Assembly (NCBI GenBank): GCA_035532835.1
Contig: DATKQG010000053.1
Coordinates: forward strand, 39,828 to 103,827
Source: Candidatus Dormiibacterota bacterium
GTDB taxonomy: Bacteria; Vulcanimicrobiota; Vulcanimicrobiia; Vulcanimicrobiales; Vulcanimicrobiaceae
Direction of reading: 5' to 3'
Length of the DNA stretch: 64,000 nt
Shown here in pieces: positions 53,809 through 63,127 of this stretch. The notes beneath the pieces were generated by a model. That model was not told the origin of the DNA and did not search any database. It saw nothing but the letters and a program-made list of their open reading frames with translations. The position numbers and the translations under genes were made by a program. Each line of letters starts with the position of its first letter. Positions within the stretch are counted from its first letter, which is position 1.

Positions 53809-54819
53809 ATGGAGTACGCACCGCTGCTGCGCCGGTTGCTCGCCGGCGAACACCTCGAGGCATCGCAGTCGGCCGACCTGATCGGATCGATCATGGATGG
53901 TTCGTTGACGGCGATCCAGGGCGCGGGCGCCTTGGCGGCGCTTGCCGCCAAGGGCGAACACGTGGACGAGATCGTGGGCGCGGCGCGCGCGATGCGCGAG
54001 CGCAGCCTGCACGTCGAGCATCGGCTCGAGCTGCTCGTCGACGTCGTCGGAACCGGCGGCGATGGCGCCAACACGGTCAACATCTCAACCATGGCCGCGT
54101 TAGCGGTGGCAGCCTGCGGCGTACCGGTCGCGAAGCACGGGAATCGCGCCGCTTCCAGCGCGTGCGGTAGCGCCGACGTCCTGGAAGCCGCGGGGCTACC
54201 GCTTGACGTAGCGCCCGAGCGCGCCGCGCAGATGCTGGAGTTGTCCAACTTTACGTTCATGTTCGCACCTCGCTACCATCCCGCGATGAAGAATATCGCA
54301 CCCATTCGTCGAGAGTTGGGCGTGCGGACCATCTTCAACGTTCTCGGCCCGCTTACGAACCCGGCCAAGGCCAACGTGCAAATCGTCGGGGTGGCCCGCG
54401 AATCGCTGACCGGGCTGGTCGGTGACGTATTGCGCGACCTCGGCGTTCGACGTGGCGCCGTCGTTCACGGCGCGGGCGGAATCGACGAAGTCGCCGGACA
54501 CGGAGTCTCCACGGTGTACTCGTTCGACGAAACGGGCGCTCACCGTTGGGAACTGGACCCGAGCGATTACGGCGTCAGCACTCCGCTGTCATCGATCGTC
54601 GCCGGATCGACGGCGCTCTGCGCCGAGGCGTTCTTTTCGATTCTGGGCGGGGAGCGTTCCGCTCGAGCCGATGTCGTCGCGCTGAACGCGGCCCTTGCGT
54701 TATTCACGGCGGGGAGTGAAACGAGGATGGAACGGGCGTTCGAGCGCGCGCGCGAGACGTTATTGAGCGGCGCGGCGCTACGGACGTTCGAACGCGCTAA
54801 GGAGATTGCTCGTGGATGA
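53809..54819 (+). CDS. trpD: Anthranilate phosphoribosyltransferase
   Basis: A 336-residue TrpD that joins anthranilate and PRPP. VGTGGDGANTVNIST is the PRPP-binding Gly loop; KHGNRAASSACGSADVLEA the anthranilate site; RRELGVRTIFNVLGPLTNPA is also conserved. The ATG at 53809 follows the T-tract of the rplQ terminator by five bases, leaving no Shine-Dalgarno. Expression may depend on read-through or a leaderless start. First gene of trpDCFBA; it overlaps trpC by eight bases. Confidence 0.94.
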   Translation: MEYAPLLRRLLAGEHLEASQSADLIGSIMDGSLTAIQGAGALAALAAKGEHVDEIVGAARAMRERSLHVEHRLELLVDVVGTGGDGANTVNISTMAALAVAACGVPVAKHGNRAASSACGSADVLEAAGLPLDVAPERAAQMLELSNFTFMFAPRYHPAMKNIAPIRRELGVRTIFNVLGPLTNPAKANVQIVGVARESLTGLVGDVLRDLGVRRGAVVHGAGGIDEVAGHGVSTVYSFDETGAHRWELDPSDYGVSTPLSSIVAGSTALCAEAFFSILGGERSARADVVALNAALALFTAGSETRMERAFERARETLLSGAALRTFERAKEIARG

Positions 54820-55606
54820 CGTCCTAAAGAAGATCTATGAAGCCCGAGCCCGGCGCCTCGAAGTCGAAATGCGCGACGAGCCCTATGCGGCCTTGCGCGA
54901 GCGCGCGCTCGCGACTGTTAGCAACCGCCGCCCATTTTTGGCCACCCTGCGGGCCAGCAACGGAACCGCCGTCATTGCGGAGATCAAACGGGCGTCGCCG
55001 TCGGCGGGGCTCATCGCTCACAATTTCGATCACGTCGCAATCGGGCGCTTGTACGAAAGCGCCGGCGCCGATGCGATCAGCGTATTGACCGAGCGCGATC
55101 ATTTTTTGGGCGATCTGCATTTCTTGCAGGACGTGCGCGATGCAACGAAGCTGCCGCTTTTGCGCAAAGATTTTCTGAGCGGTCCTTACGAGGTCGCGCA
55201 GTCGGCCGCATACGGAGCGGACTGCATTCTCCTGATCGTCGCGGGACTCGACGATGCGAGCATCGGCGCGTGCCTCGACGAGGCGCGACTCTTCGGCCTC
55301 GACGTCTTGGTGGAAGTGCACGGCGAAGACGAGCTCGAACGTGCCCTTACCCTCGGAGCAACGCTGATCGGCGTCAACAACCGCAATTTACGAACCATGA
55401 CGACCAACCTCGCCGTCAGCGAGTGTATTCTTCCGCTGGTGCCGCCGGAGATCTTTGCGATTAGCGAGAGCGGGATGAGCGGCCCTCGCGACGTCGAGCG
55501 GCTCACACGGGCGGGCGCGCGCGGCGTTCTGGTCGGAGAGTCGCTGATGCGTTCGGAGGATCCGGCACAACAGATCGTGGCAATGAAGGCATGCACGCGC
55601 GCGTAA
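54812..55606 (+). CDS. trpC: Indole-3-glycerol-phosphate synthase
   Basis: A 264-residue TIM barrel. AVIAEIKRASPSAGLI carries the conserved Lys and Ser-Pro-Ser phosphate site; VLTERDHFLGDL, PLLRKDFL (catalytic Lys), LVEVHGEDEL, GVNNRNLRTM and SESGMSGPRDVERL follow in order. GTG at 54812 has AAGGAG seven bases upstream and is preferred over TTG at 54806. It overlaps trpF by 16 bases. Confidence 0.95.
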   Translation: MDDVLKKIYEARARRLEVEMRDEPYAALRERALATVSNRRPFLATLRASNGTAVIAEIKRASPSAGLIAHNFDHVAIGRLYESAGADAISVLTERDHFLGDLHFLQDVRDATKLPLLRKDFLSGPYEVAQSAAYGADCILLIVAGLDDASIGACLDEARLFGLDVLVEVHGEDELERALTLGATLIGVNNRNLRTMTTNLAVSECILPLVPPEIFAISESGMSGPRDVERLTRAGARGVLVGESLMRSEDPAQQIVAMKACTRA

Positions 55607-56223
55607 AGTTCTGCGGTATGACCGGCGTGGATGACGTGGTGTTAGCCGGGCGCAGCGGCGCCTCGCACTTCGGCATGATCTTCGCGCCGTCGGAGCGATT
55701 GATTGCATGGAGCGCCGCGGAGGCAATCGCTCGCGAGCTTTCGGCCGAGTCGCCGATTCCGGTAGCGGTCTTTGTGGACCCGAGCCGGGACGAGGTGGGT
55801 CGCGTCCTCGAGTTGTTCCCGCAAGCGCTGCTGCAATTCTCGGGAAACGAGAGCCCGAGCTGGATCGCACCGTACGCGCGGCGTGCGGTAAAGGTTATCC
55901 ACGTCGGCGCGCAGGACGCCACCGGTTCGCTGCGCGAGCGTTGCAACCGATACGAAGAAGCGACCGTTATGTTCGATACGGGGAGCACGGGGCTCGCCGG
56001 CGGCAGCGGTACGCCCTTTGCGTGGGAGATCGTGGAGCCGATCGCGCGGGAGCGGCCGGTGTGGATTGCCGGCGGGTTGCGTGCGCAAAACGTCGCCGCC
56101 TGTATTACAGCGATTCATCCTTTCGGTGTCGACGCGCGCAGCGGCATCGAAACGGATGGGCGTAAGGATTTCGATAAAATGCGCGCATTCATCACGGCCG
56201 TACGGGATAGCGATGCAACCTGA
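55591..56223 (+). CDS. trpF: Phosphoribosylanthranilate isomerase
   Basis: A 210-residue TIM barrel. [20 protein letters not shown] has the catalytic Cys; [41 protein letters not shown] (catalytic Asp) and [11 protein letters not shown] follow; the terminal [15 protein letters not shown] phosphate site is intact. At position LLQFSGNE the usual LQLHG motif is altered to LQFSG. It overlaps trpC and trpB. Confidence 0.94.
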   Translation: MHARVKFCGMTGVDDVVLAGRSGASHFGMIFAPSERLIAWSAAEAIARELSAESPIPVAVFVDPSRDEVGRVLELFPQALLQFSGNESPSWIAPYARRAVKVIHVGAQDATGSLRERCNRYEEATVMFDTGSTGLAGGSGTPFAWEIVEPIARERPVWIAGGLRAQNVAACITAIHPFGVDARSGIETDGRKDFDKMRAFITAVRDSDAT

Positions 56224-57400
56224 TTCACGCGGTTACTTTGGTGCTTTCGGCGGACGCTTCGTTCCGGAAGTGTTGGTTGGAGCGCTGGAGGCATTGGAGC
56301 AGGCGCTCGCCCTGGCGGTTGCGGACCCGTCTTTTTGGAGCGAATATCACGCCATCTTGCGCGATTTCGTCGGCCGCCCGTCGGCGTTATACCGCGCGGA
56401 GCGATACGCGCAGGATCGCTCGGACGTTCCGTTTATCGTCAAGCGAGAAGACACCAATCATACCGGCGCCCACAAGATCAATAATACCGTCGGCCAAGCG
56501 CTGCTCGCGCGCCGTATGGGAAAGAAGCGGCTAATCGCCGAGACGGGCGCCGGGCAACACGGCGTAGCCACCGCTACGGTCGGCGCGAAGCTCGGGTTTC
56601 CGGTTGACGTCTACATGGGCGCGCTCGATATCGAACGTCAGGCGCTCAACGTCTACATCATGAAACTCTTGGGTGCGACCGTGCATCCGGTGACGGGCGG
56701 CACGCAGACCCTCAAAGACGCGACCAACGAAGCCTTTCGCGTTTGGGCGTCGGAGGTGGACGAGACGTTCTACGTCATCGGTAGCGTCGTGGGCGCGCAC
56801 CCGTATCCGTACATGGTTCGCGAATTCCAACGGGTGATCGGCGACGAAACGCGCGCTCAGTGTTTGGAGCGGTTCGGCCGCTTACCGAGCGACGTGATCG
56901 CGTGCGTGGGCGGCGGCAGTAACGCGATCGGCATGTTCGCCGCGTTCCTGGACGACCCGAGCGTTCGGCTCTGGGGTGTCGAAGCCGCCGGCGAGGGGAT
57001 CGCGTCGGGCCGGACGGCGGCCGCGCTCGGCGCCGGTAGCGTCGGTATCTTGCACGGGTCGCGATCGTATCTGTTGCAGTCCGAGCGCGGACAAGTACAA
57101 GATACGCATTCGATCAGCGCCGGGCTGGATTATCCCGGCGTCGGTCCCGAGCACGCATTTCTCAAAGATTCGGGGCGGGCTACCTACGTGCCGATTACCG
57201 ACGATGAAGCGCTTGAAGCGTTCCACGGGTTCGCTCGGAGCGAAGGCATCATTCCCGCTTTGGAGAGCGCGCACGCGTTGGCGTTCGCACGCAAGCTTGC
57301 CGCCGAGCGCGGGAGCGACGATTTAATCGTCGTCAATCTCAGCGGCCGCGGCGATAAGGACATCGCCCAGGTTCGCGCGCACGAACGGGCGGCAGGTTGA
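56213..57400 (+). CDS. trpB: Tryptophan synthase beta chain
   Basis: A 395-residue PLP enzyme of the TrpB1 type. [20 protein letters not shown] at the start, [20 protein letters not shown] with the PLP-binding Lys, [33 protein letters not shown] (phosphate loop) and [20 protein letters not shown] are all intact. It condenses indole and serine. ATG at 56213 overlaps trpF by 11 bases and its stop shares a base with trpA. Confidence 0.97.
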   Translation: MQPDSRGYFGAFGGRFVPEVLVGALEALEQALALAVADPSFWSEYHAILRDFVGRPSALYRAERYAQDRSDVPFIVKREDTNHTGAHKINNTVGQALLARRMGKKRLIAETGAGQHGVATATVGAKLGFPVDVYMGALDIERQALNVYIMKLLGATVHPVTGGTQTLKDATNEAFRVWASEVDETFYVIGSVVGAHPYPYMVREFQRVIGDETRAQCLERFGRLPSDVIACVGGGSNAIGMFAAFLDDPSVRLWGVEAAGEGIASGRTAAALGAGSVGILHGSRSYLLQSERGQVQDTHSISAGLDYPGVGPEHAFLKDSGRATYVPITDDEALEAFHGFARSEGIIPALESAHALAFARKLAAERGSDDLIVVNLSGRGDKDIAQVRAHERAAG

Positions 57401-58191
57401 TGTTGGGAGAGATCTTCGATCGAGCGCGCCGGGAAGGCCGTTCGGCGCTTATTCCGTACGTCATGGCCGGCGATCCGGATATGGCAACGTGCGAGCGCGT
57501 GCTTCACGCGTTGGCGCGAGCCGGTGCGGACGCCATCGAACTGGGCGTTCCGTACGGAGACCCGCTCGCCGACGGGCCGACCATCGCGGCTGCCGGCCAA
57601 CGCGCGCTCGCGCACGATATCGGCATCGCGGAGGTGCTCGCGCTGGTGCGCAGATACCGGGATGCGGGCGGCGTGCCGATCGTGCTGTTTACGTACTTTA
57701 ACCCCGTCTACCAATACGGCATCGAACGCTTCGCTCGCGATCTCGCGCAGGCCGGCGGGAGCGGCGCGATCGTTCCCGACATCGCGCTGGAGGAATCGGC
57801 CGAATTGGCAGGCTTGCTCGCGCAGCACGGAATGGACATGCCGTTGCTGGTCGCGCCTTCAACCACACGCGAGCGCGCGCGAATCATCGTGGCCCAAGCC
57901 ACCGGATTCGTGTACGTGGTATCGCGCATGGGCGTTACCGGCGCCAATACGGCCCCCAACTTCGACCCGTTGCGGTCGCAACTGGCGATGTTGCGCAGCC
58001 TTACCGCCACGCCGCTGGCGGTGGGTTTCGGCGTCAGCAACCCCGACCACGTGCGCGAGGTCGGCCCGCTAGCCGACGGCATTATCGTCGGGAGCGCGCT
58101 GATCGACGCGTATCGCGGCGTCGACGGAGAAGAAGCGGAGGAGCGGGCGGGACGTTTCATCGCGTCCTTGAGGGCCGCATCGGTTCGATAG
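57400..58191 (+). CDS. trpA: Tryptophan synthase alpha chain
   Basis: A 263-residue TIM barrel. LIPYVMAGDPD, ADAIELGVPYGDPLADGPTI with catalytic Glu and Asp, YGIERFARDLAQAGGSGAIV, VYVVSRMGVTGA and GFGVSNPDHV identify it. Start is ATG at 57400 overlapping the trpB stop. Its own stop lies in the left arm of a palindrome shared with the convergent GNAT gene. Confidence 0.96.
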   Translation: MLGEIFDRARREGRSALIPYVMAGDPDMATCERVLHALARAGADAIELGVPYGDPLADGPTIAAAGQRALAHDIGIAEVLALVRRYRDAGGVPIVLFTYFNPVYQYGIERFARDLAQAGGSGAIVPDIALEESAELAGLLAQHGMDMPLLVAPSTTRERARIIVAQATGFVYVVSRMGVTGANTAPNFDPLRSQLAMLRSLTATPLAVGFGVSNPDHVREVGPLADGIIVGSALIDAYRGVDGEEAEERAGRFIASLRAASVR

Positions 58192-58213
58192 CGCCTGCGA
58201 GCGCGAGGCGCTA
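58189..58213. terminator. Palindrome joining two convergent stop codons
   Basis: TAGCGCCT-N9-AGGCGCTA: the TAG of trpA is the first three bases of the left arm and the TAG of the minus-strand GNAT gene is the mirrored end of the right arm. A compact bidirectional hairpin without strong T-tracts; likely a weak terminator. Confidence 0.5.
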
Positions 58214-58720
58214 AAGCGATGCTCGATCCTCGCGAAGGTGCAACGACATCAGGATCGTGTCCCAGATTTGTCCATCGTCGCGCGTGACGTCGCGTTCGAA
58301 TCGTTCGACCTCGACGAATCCTTTGCGCTGGTAAAGCGCGCGCGCCCGGGTGTTGTGCGGGAAAACCAACAGATGGATGGCCGGTAGCCCGCGCTCGGTA
58401 GCCCAACGAATGCAGGCGTCCATCAACGCCGCGCCGACACGTTGCCCGCGATACGGCGCATCGACGAGCATGCCCAGCGTCGGCCCGAAGGCTTCGTGCT
58501 CGTTCACGGCAAGCATTCCCACGATGCGCTCGCCGTCGCATGCGACGAAGAGCGGCCGATTCGAATCGGCGAGATTGTGGAGCCAGCGTTCGCGATAGAG
58601 ATCGCGGTCGAAGCCGGGCTCGGTGCCGATCCAGAGGCGCTCGGCGGCAACCGATTCGAAGAGTTGCAAGAGCGGTTCGAAATCGGCGATGTGGCCGCGG
58701 CGAATGACAAAAGCCCGCAT
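58211..58720 (-). CDS. GNAT-family N-acetyltransferase
   Basis: A 169-residue protein. LFVACDGERIVGMLAV, LGMLVDAPYRGQRVGAALMD (acetyl-CoA pyrophosphate loop, R-x-x-x-V/G-A) and HLLVFPHNTRARALYQRKGF are the ordered GNAT motifs. The acceptor is unknown. The ATG is embedded in a terminator-like hairpin (58713-58730) directly downstream of the L-2-hydroxyglutarate oxidase gene, so the two may not be simply co-expressed. Confidence 0.85.
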   Translation of the reverse strand: MRAFVIRRGHIADFEPLLQLFESVAAERLWIGTEPGFDRDLYRERWLHNLADSNRPLFVACDGERIVGMLAVNEHEAFGPTLGMLVDAPYRGQRVGAALMDACIRWATERGLPAIHLLVFPHNTRARALYQRKGFVEVERFERDVTRDDGQIWDTILMSLHLREDRASL

Positions 58721-58730
58721 TGCTGCGGGC
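58713..58730 (-). terminator. Terminator-like hairpin containing the GNAT start codon
   Basis: On the minus strand GCCCGCA-GCAA-TGCGGGC is followed by TTTTG. The ATG of the GNAT gene (58718-58720) spans the loop and right arm. Either the 3' terminator of the upstream lhgO gene or a structure that hides the GNAT start. Confidence 0.55.
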
Positions 58731-58759
58731 CCTTCGCGCCGATATCGGCTCGGAACTGC

Positions 58760-59983
58760 TTAGACGGATGCCGGTATGGTTCCCAATCCGAAGCGCTTGT
58801 CGGCATCGTCGCTGATGAACCGGCCGATCGCGAGCGACGACGTTGCCGCCGGCGAAGGGGCGTTACGCACGTGCACGACGCCTTCGTCGCCCTCGAAAAC
58901 GAAGTCGTCGACCTGCGTGCCGTCGGCCATCATGGCTTGCGCTCGGACGCCCGAGGGGCCCGGGAGCGTATCTTCAACCTTCAAGTCGGGAATGTAGCGT
59001 TGCAGTGCTTTCACGTATGCGCCGCGCAGCAAGTCGCGGTACATCTCGCCCATGCCGGTCGAGAAATACTTCGATGCGAGCTTGATGAAGCCGGGGTAGG
59101 TCAGCGTCTCGAGCAGATCGCCCGGGTTGATCGTGGTGAACGTGTAGCCTTCGCGCGCGAACGCGAGGACGGCGTTGGGCCCGAGCCAGATATCGCCGTT
59201 CATGCGCGGCGTAAAATGGACGCCTAAGAACGGGAAGCTCGGATCGGGCACCGGATAAATGTTGCCCTTCACGAGATCGCGCTTATCGGGTTTGAGGATC
59301 AGGTAGTCTCCGCGGAACGGAACGATCTTCGGATCGCTGCCGCCGCCGGTCATGCGCGCGAGCCGATCCGATTGCAAGCCGCCGCACGTGATGACGTACT
59401 TCGCTTGGTAATCGCCTTGGTTCGTATCGAGGACGGCCACGCCGCCTTTGCGCGAAATGCCTTTCACCTCGCAGCCGGTGTAGATTTCGCCCCCGGCGGC
59501 CTTGATGTCGTCACCGTAGCTCCGCGCGACCACGCCGTAGTCGACGATGCCCGTCACCGGCGAGAAGATCGCTTTGATGCCGCGGCAATGCGGCTCGCGT
59601 TCGCTGATGCCCTTCACGTCGACGATCTCAAGATTCTCGATGCCGTTTTCGATGCCGCGCTGATAGAGGTCGTCGAGCAGCGGGAGCTCGCGCTCTTCGG
59701 TGGCGACGATGAGCTTGCCCACGCCCTTCCACGGGATCGCCTTGGCATCGCAGTACTCCCAGAGCGAGCGGCGACCTTCGACGCAGAGCTTGGCTTTCAG
59801 GGACCCCGGCTTGTAGTAAATGCCGGAATGGATCACGCCGCTGTTGTGCCCGGTCTGATGCTTGGCGAGAATCTCTTCTTTCTCGAGCACCACCAGCTTG
59901 AGATGGGGGTGGCGCAAAAGGAGCTCGCGCCCGGTCGCTAGGCCGACGATGCCACCGCCGACGATCGCAATATCGTACGTCAT
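58760..59983 (-). CDS. lhgO: L-2-hydroxyglutarate oxidase/dehydrogenase
   Basis: A 407-residue FAD protein of the DAO family. DIAIVGGGIVGLATGRELL is the dinucleotide motif; KHQTGHNSGVIHSGIYYKPG is the signature of the LhgO/L2HGDH group, and WLGPNAVLAFAREGY and GPSGVRAQAM fit its substrate domain. It oxidises L-2-hydroxyglutarate to 2-oxoglutarate, usually feeding electrons to quinone. It is divergent from pruA, another enzyme leading to glutamate/2-oxoglutarate. Confidence 0.9.
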   Translation of the reverse strand: MTYDIAIVGGGIVGLATGRELLLRHPHLKLVVLEKEEILAKHQTGHNSGVIHSGIYYKPGSLKAKLCVEGRRSLWEYCDAKAIPWKGVGKLIVATEERELPLLDDLYQRGIENGIENLEIVDVKGISEREPHCRGIKAIFSPVTGIVDYGVVARSYGDDIKAAGGEIYTGCEVKGISRKGGVAVLDTNQGDYQAKYVITCGGLQSDRLARMTGGGSDPKIVPFRGDYLILKPDKRDLVKGNIYPVPDPSFPFLGVHFTPRMNGDIWLGPNAVLAFAREGYTFTTINPGDLLETLTYPGFIKLASKYFSTGMGEMYRDLLRGAYVKALQRYIPDLKVEDTLPGPSGVRAQAMMADGTQVDDFVFEGDEGVVHVRNAPSPAATSSLAIGRFISDDADKRFGLGTIPASV

Positions 59984-60130
59984 ATCACCGACGATTCTCG
60001 CATCTGCGGGATGGGCCCGCTAGCGGAATAGTGGCAGGCCCGCTTGGCCGCGGTAGGGCAGAATGGAACCTGCAGGCCGGGTTGAAGACTCCCGTGTCCC
60101 CTCTGGATGCTTTTGTAAGGATAACCTATC

Positions 60131-61699
60131 GTGACGACCACGCTCGAACGCATCGCCCCTTTTCAGAATGAAGTCATCAAGTCGTTTACCGACCCTGCGG
60201 ATATCGCGGCCATGCGTGCCGCGCTCGCGACGGTCAAGGCGACCTTCGGCAAACAGTATCCGCTGGTGATCGACGGCAAGCGCATCGAAACCGAGAAGAA
60301 GATCCGTTCGGTCAACCCGGCCGACCCGAGCCAAGTCGTCGGCATCGTGAGCTCCGCTTCGAAGGAGCAGGCCTTGCAGGCGGTCGATGCGGCCGCGCGC
60401 GCCTTCGAGAGCTGGAAGCGCCTCCCCGCGCACGAGCGCGCCGGATACATCTTCAAAGCCGCCGCGCTGATGCGCGAGCGCCGCTTCGAATACGACGCGC
60501 TGCTGGTGTATGAAGTGGGCAAGAGCTGGCCCGAAGCCGACGGAGATATCGCCGAGGCGATCGACTTCCTGGAGTTTTACGCGCGCGAGGCCCTGCGTTA
60601 CGCGCAGCCGCAACCGATCGTGCCGGTTCCCGGCGAACAGAACGAGATGGTGTACATCCCGCTGGGGGTCGGCGCGGTGATCCCGCCGTGGAACTTCGCC
60701 GGCGCCATCATGGCCGGAATGACGGCTGCGGCGATCGTCGCCGGAAATACCGTCGTGCTCAAACCTTCGAGCGATTCCGCCGTCGTTGCGGCGTGGTTTG
60801 TCGATATGCTTACCGAAGCGGGCGTGCCGAACGGCGTCGTCAACTTCATCCCGGGTTCGGGCAGCGAGATCGGCGATCTCGTTGTCGCGCATCCCCAGAT
60901 TCGCTTTATTTCGTTCACCGGCTCCAAAGAGGTGGGGCTGCACATCAACGAGCTCGCGGCTAAACCGCAACCGGGGCAGAAGTGGATCAAGCGGGTCGTC
61001 GCGGAGATGGGCGGTAAGGATTCGATCGTCGTCGCTGCCGATGCCGATATCGAGGCCGCGGTAGAAGGCGTCGTGATTTCGGCCTTTGGTTTTCAAGGGC
61101 AGAAGTGTTCGGCCTGTTCGCGCGCGATCGTGGATGCGGCGATCTACGACGATTTCGTCGAACGAGTCCGCGCCCGCGTTGCGAAGATCGCCGTCGGCGA
61201 CCCGACCGATAACGGCAACTACATGGGCCCCGTGGTCAACGCCGGGGCGCTGAAATCGATCTCGGAGTATATCGAGATCGGCAAGCGTGAAGGGCGTCTG
61301 GTTTCCGGCGGCAAGCGGGTCGGCGAGACCGGATACTTCCTTGAGCCAACGGTGATCGCCGACGTCGCACCCGATGCGCGCATCTCGCAGGAAGAGATCT
61401 TCGGCCCGGTGCTCGCAATCGTTAAGGCGAACGACTTCGATCATGCGATCGAGATTGCAAACAACACCGAGTTCGGGCTGACGGGATCGATCTATACGAC
61501 CGACGAGCGCAAAATCGAACGGGCGCGCGAAGATTTCTTCGTCGGCAATCTCTATTTCAACCGCAAGAGCACCGGCGCGCTCGTCGGCGCGCATCCGTTC
61601 GGCGGGTTCAACATGTCCGGTACCGATAGTAAAGCCGGCGGACGCGATTACTTGCTGCTGTTCTTGCAAGCCAAGTCGATGTCGCGCAAACTCGGCTGA
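60131..61699 (+). CDS. pruA: L-glutamate gamma-semialdehyde (P5C) dehydrogenase
   Basis: A 522-residue aldehyde dehydrogenase of the RocA/PruA type. VIPPWNFAGAIMAGMTAAAI, VLKPSSDSAVVAA, ISFTGSKEVG, VAEMGGKDSIVV (general base Glu) and FGFQGQKCSACSRAIV (catalytic Cys) are intact, as is LTGSIYTTD and GGFNMSGTDSKAGG. It oxidises glutamate semialdehyde from proline or arginine to glutamate. GTG start with AAGGAT upstream. No proline dehydrogenase is visible in the window. Confidence 0.92.
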   Translation: MTTTLERIAPFQNEVIKSFTDPADIAAMRAALATVKATFGKQYPLVIDGKRIETEKKIRSVNPADPSQVVGIVSSASKEQALQAVDAAARAFESWKRLPAHERAGYIFKAAALMRERRFEYDALLVYEVGKSWPEADGDIAEAIDFLEFYAREALRYAQPQPIVPVPGEQNEMVYIPLGVGAVIPPWNFAGAIMAGMTAAAIVAGNTVVLKPSSDSAVVAAWFVDMLTEAGVPNGVVNFIPGSGSEIGDLVVAHPQIRFISFTGSKEVGLHINELAAKPQPGQKWIKRVVAEMGGKDSIVVAADADIEAAVEGVVISAFGFQGQKCSACSRAIVDAAIYDDFVERVRARVAKIAVGDPTDNGNYMGPVVNAGALKSISEYIEIGKREGRLVSGGKRVGETGYFLEPTVIADVAPDARISQEEIFGPVLAIVKANDFDHAIEIANNTEFGLTGSIYTTDERKIERAREDFFVGNLYFNRKSTGALVGAHPFGGFNMSGTDSKAGGRDYLLLFLQAKSMSRKLG

Positions 61700-61704
61700 T
61701 CGGG

Positions 61705-62877
61705 GTGAAGCAGCTGCGTTTGCTCGCCAAGGCGGACCGTCGCGTCCGCCTTGGTCATGCTTGGGTCTTTTCGAACGAAGTCGATATCGCCGCAACCCCG
61801 CTCGCGGCGTTCGAACCGGGCGAACTGGCCGAGCTCACCGACATGCGCCGCAATCCGATCGGCATCGTCTACGTCAATCCGCGCGCGCTGATATGCGCGC
61901 GCGTCATTTCGCGCGACGTTCGTGCGACCATCGACGCCCGCTGGTTTGCCGCGCGCATTCGCCGCGCGCTCGCACTTCGCGAGCATGTGTTTGCAGCGCC
62001 GTACTATCGCTTGCTCTACGGTGAATCCGACGGAACGCCGGGAATCGTCCTCGACCGGTACGGCGACGTCTGCGTCGCGCAACTGAATACGGCCGGAGCG
62101 CTGGCCCTGCGCGAGCCGTTTCTGCAAGCCCTCAACGACGTGTTGGCTCCGAGCGGGGTCTTGGTTCGGAACTCGGGCGCCATGGCCGAACTGGAGGGGA
62201 TCCCGGCCTTGGATGACGCGATCGGCGAGGTTCCCGACCGCATCACCATCCGCGAAGGGGACATGGAGCTGGACGCCCCGCTGCGCGCGGGACAGAAGAC
62301 CGGGTATTTCTTCGACCAGCGCGATAACCGGGCTCGCTTGCGCCGCTACGTGAAGCCCGGTGACCGCGTCCTGGACGCATTCTCGTATGTCGGGGCCTGG
62401 GGTGTGAGCGCGGGCCTTGCGGGAGCTGGGGAGACCGTTTGCATCGATGCCTCCGCTCTGGCCATCGAGTACGCGACGCAAAACGGCGACCGAAATGGTA
62501 CCCGTATCGACGGCATCGCCGGCGACGCGGTCGAGGAGATGGAGCGCCTTGCCGGGGAAGGGCGTCGCTTCGAGGTGGTCGTCATCGATCCGCCGGCCCT
62601 CATCAAGCGCCGCAAGGACCAAGCCGCCGGCGAGGGCCGTTACGCGCGCATCCACCGCGCCGCGCTCGGCGTGCTGGCACAGGACGGCTACCTGGTCTCA
62701 TCGTCGTGTTCGCATCACCTAGCCGTCGAGCGGCTCACGCGAGTCGCGTACGACGCGGCTCGACAGGCCGGCCGGCGCCTCCAGCTCCTCGAGCGCCACG
62801 CGCACGCGCCGGACCACCCGATCCACCCCGCCATGCCGGAGACCGAGTACTTGAAAACGCTCTTCCTGCGAGCCTGA
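61705..62877 (+). CDS. RlmI-like SAM-dependent rRNA methyltransferase (PUA domain)
   Basis: A 390-residue protein. The N-terminal ~85 residues form a PUA-like domain (VRLGHAWVFSNEVD). The methyltransferase part shows EGIPALDD, AGQKTGYFFDQRDNRARLRR, VLDAFSYVGAWGVSAGLAGA (motif I), CIDASALAIEYA and VIDPPALIKRRKD, which is the YccW/RlmI pattern for 23S rRNA m5C formation. GTG start five bases after pruA, so the two are likely co-transcribed. It is the last protein gene before the rRNA operon. Confidence 0.88.
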   Translation: MKQLRLLAKADRRVRLGHAWVFSNEVDIAATPLAAFEPGELAELTDMRRNPIGIVYVNPRALICARVISRDVRATIDARWFAARIRRALALREHVFAAPYYRLLYGESDGTPGIVLDRYGDVCVAQLNTAGALALREPFLQALNDVLAPSGVLVRNSGAMAELEGIPALDDAIGEVPDRITIREGDMELDAPLRAGQKTGYFFDQRDNRARLRRYVKPGDRVLDAFSYVGAWGVSAGLAGAGETVCIDASALAIEYATQNGDRNGTRIDGIAGDAVEEMERLAGEGRRFEVVVIDPPALIKRRKDQAAGEGRYARIHRAALGVLAQDGYLVSSSCSHHLAVERLTRVAYDAARQAGRRLQLLERHAHAPDHPIHPAMPETEYLKTLFLRA

Positions 62878-63127
62878 TCCAAGCCGCTGCGTGAGCCCGG
62901 TTCTTGACCTTGCCGAGCGCAGCATCGGTTGACCGCATGACGGAGGGGGCTCATGAGCGAGCGGCGGCTTCGCGGGATCTGGACTTCAAAGCCGACCTAT
63001 AAGGGCGCGGTTTCGACATTCCCCCTCTGCCGACTAGCATCGCACGAGACGTTTGTGGTACTCTAATAGTCCGGCCTTGTGCTGGGGGCGACGTTCGTCT
63101 GAGCACGGAAAATACTTCCCAATACGC
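62878..63127. other. Intergenic region upstream of the rRNA promoter
   Basis: About 250 bases without a credible gene. I looked for tRNA, Shine-Dalgarno-led small frames and terminators and found none that I can support. It probably holds upstream activating sequence for the rRNA promoter. Confidence 0.5.

Noticed and set aside
59984..60130. Riboswitch in the pruA leader
   Set aside because: Some GC-rich pairing is possible but no recognised consensus and no terminator or sequestered ribosome site.
60020..61795. A 591-codon minus-strand frame antisense to pruA
   Set aside because: The plus strand encodes a complete aldehyde dehydrogenase with all catalytic motifs.
62878..63127. A tRNA or small gene upstream of the rRNA promoter
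   Set aside because: No GGTTCRANYC T-loop signature or cloverleaf and no convincing coding frame.
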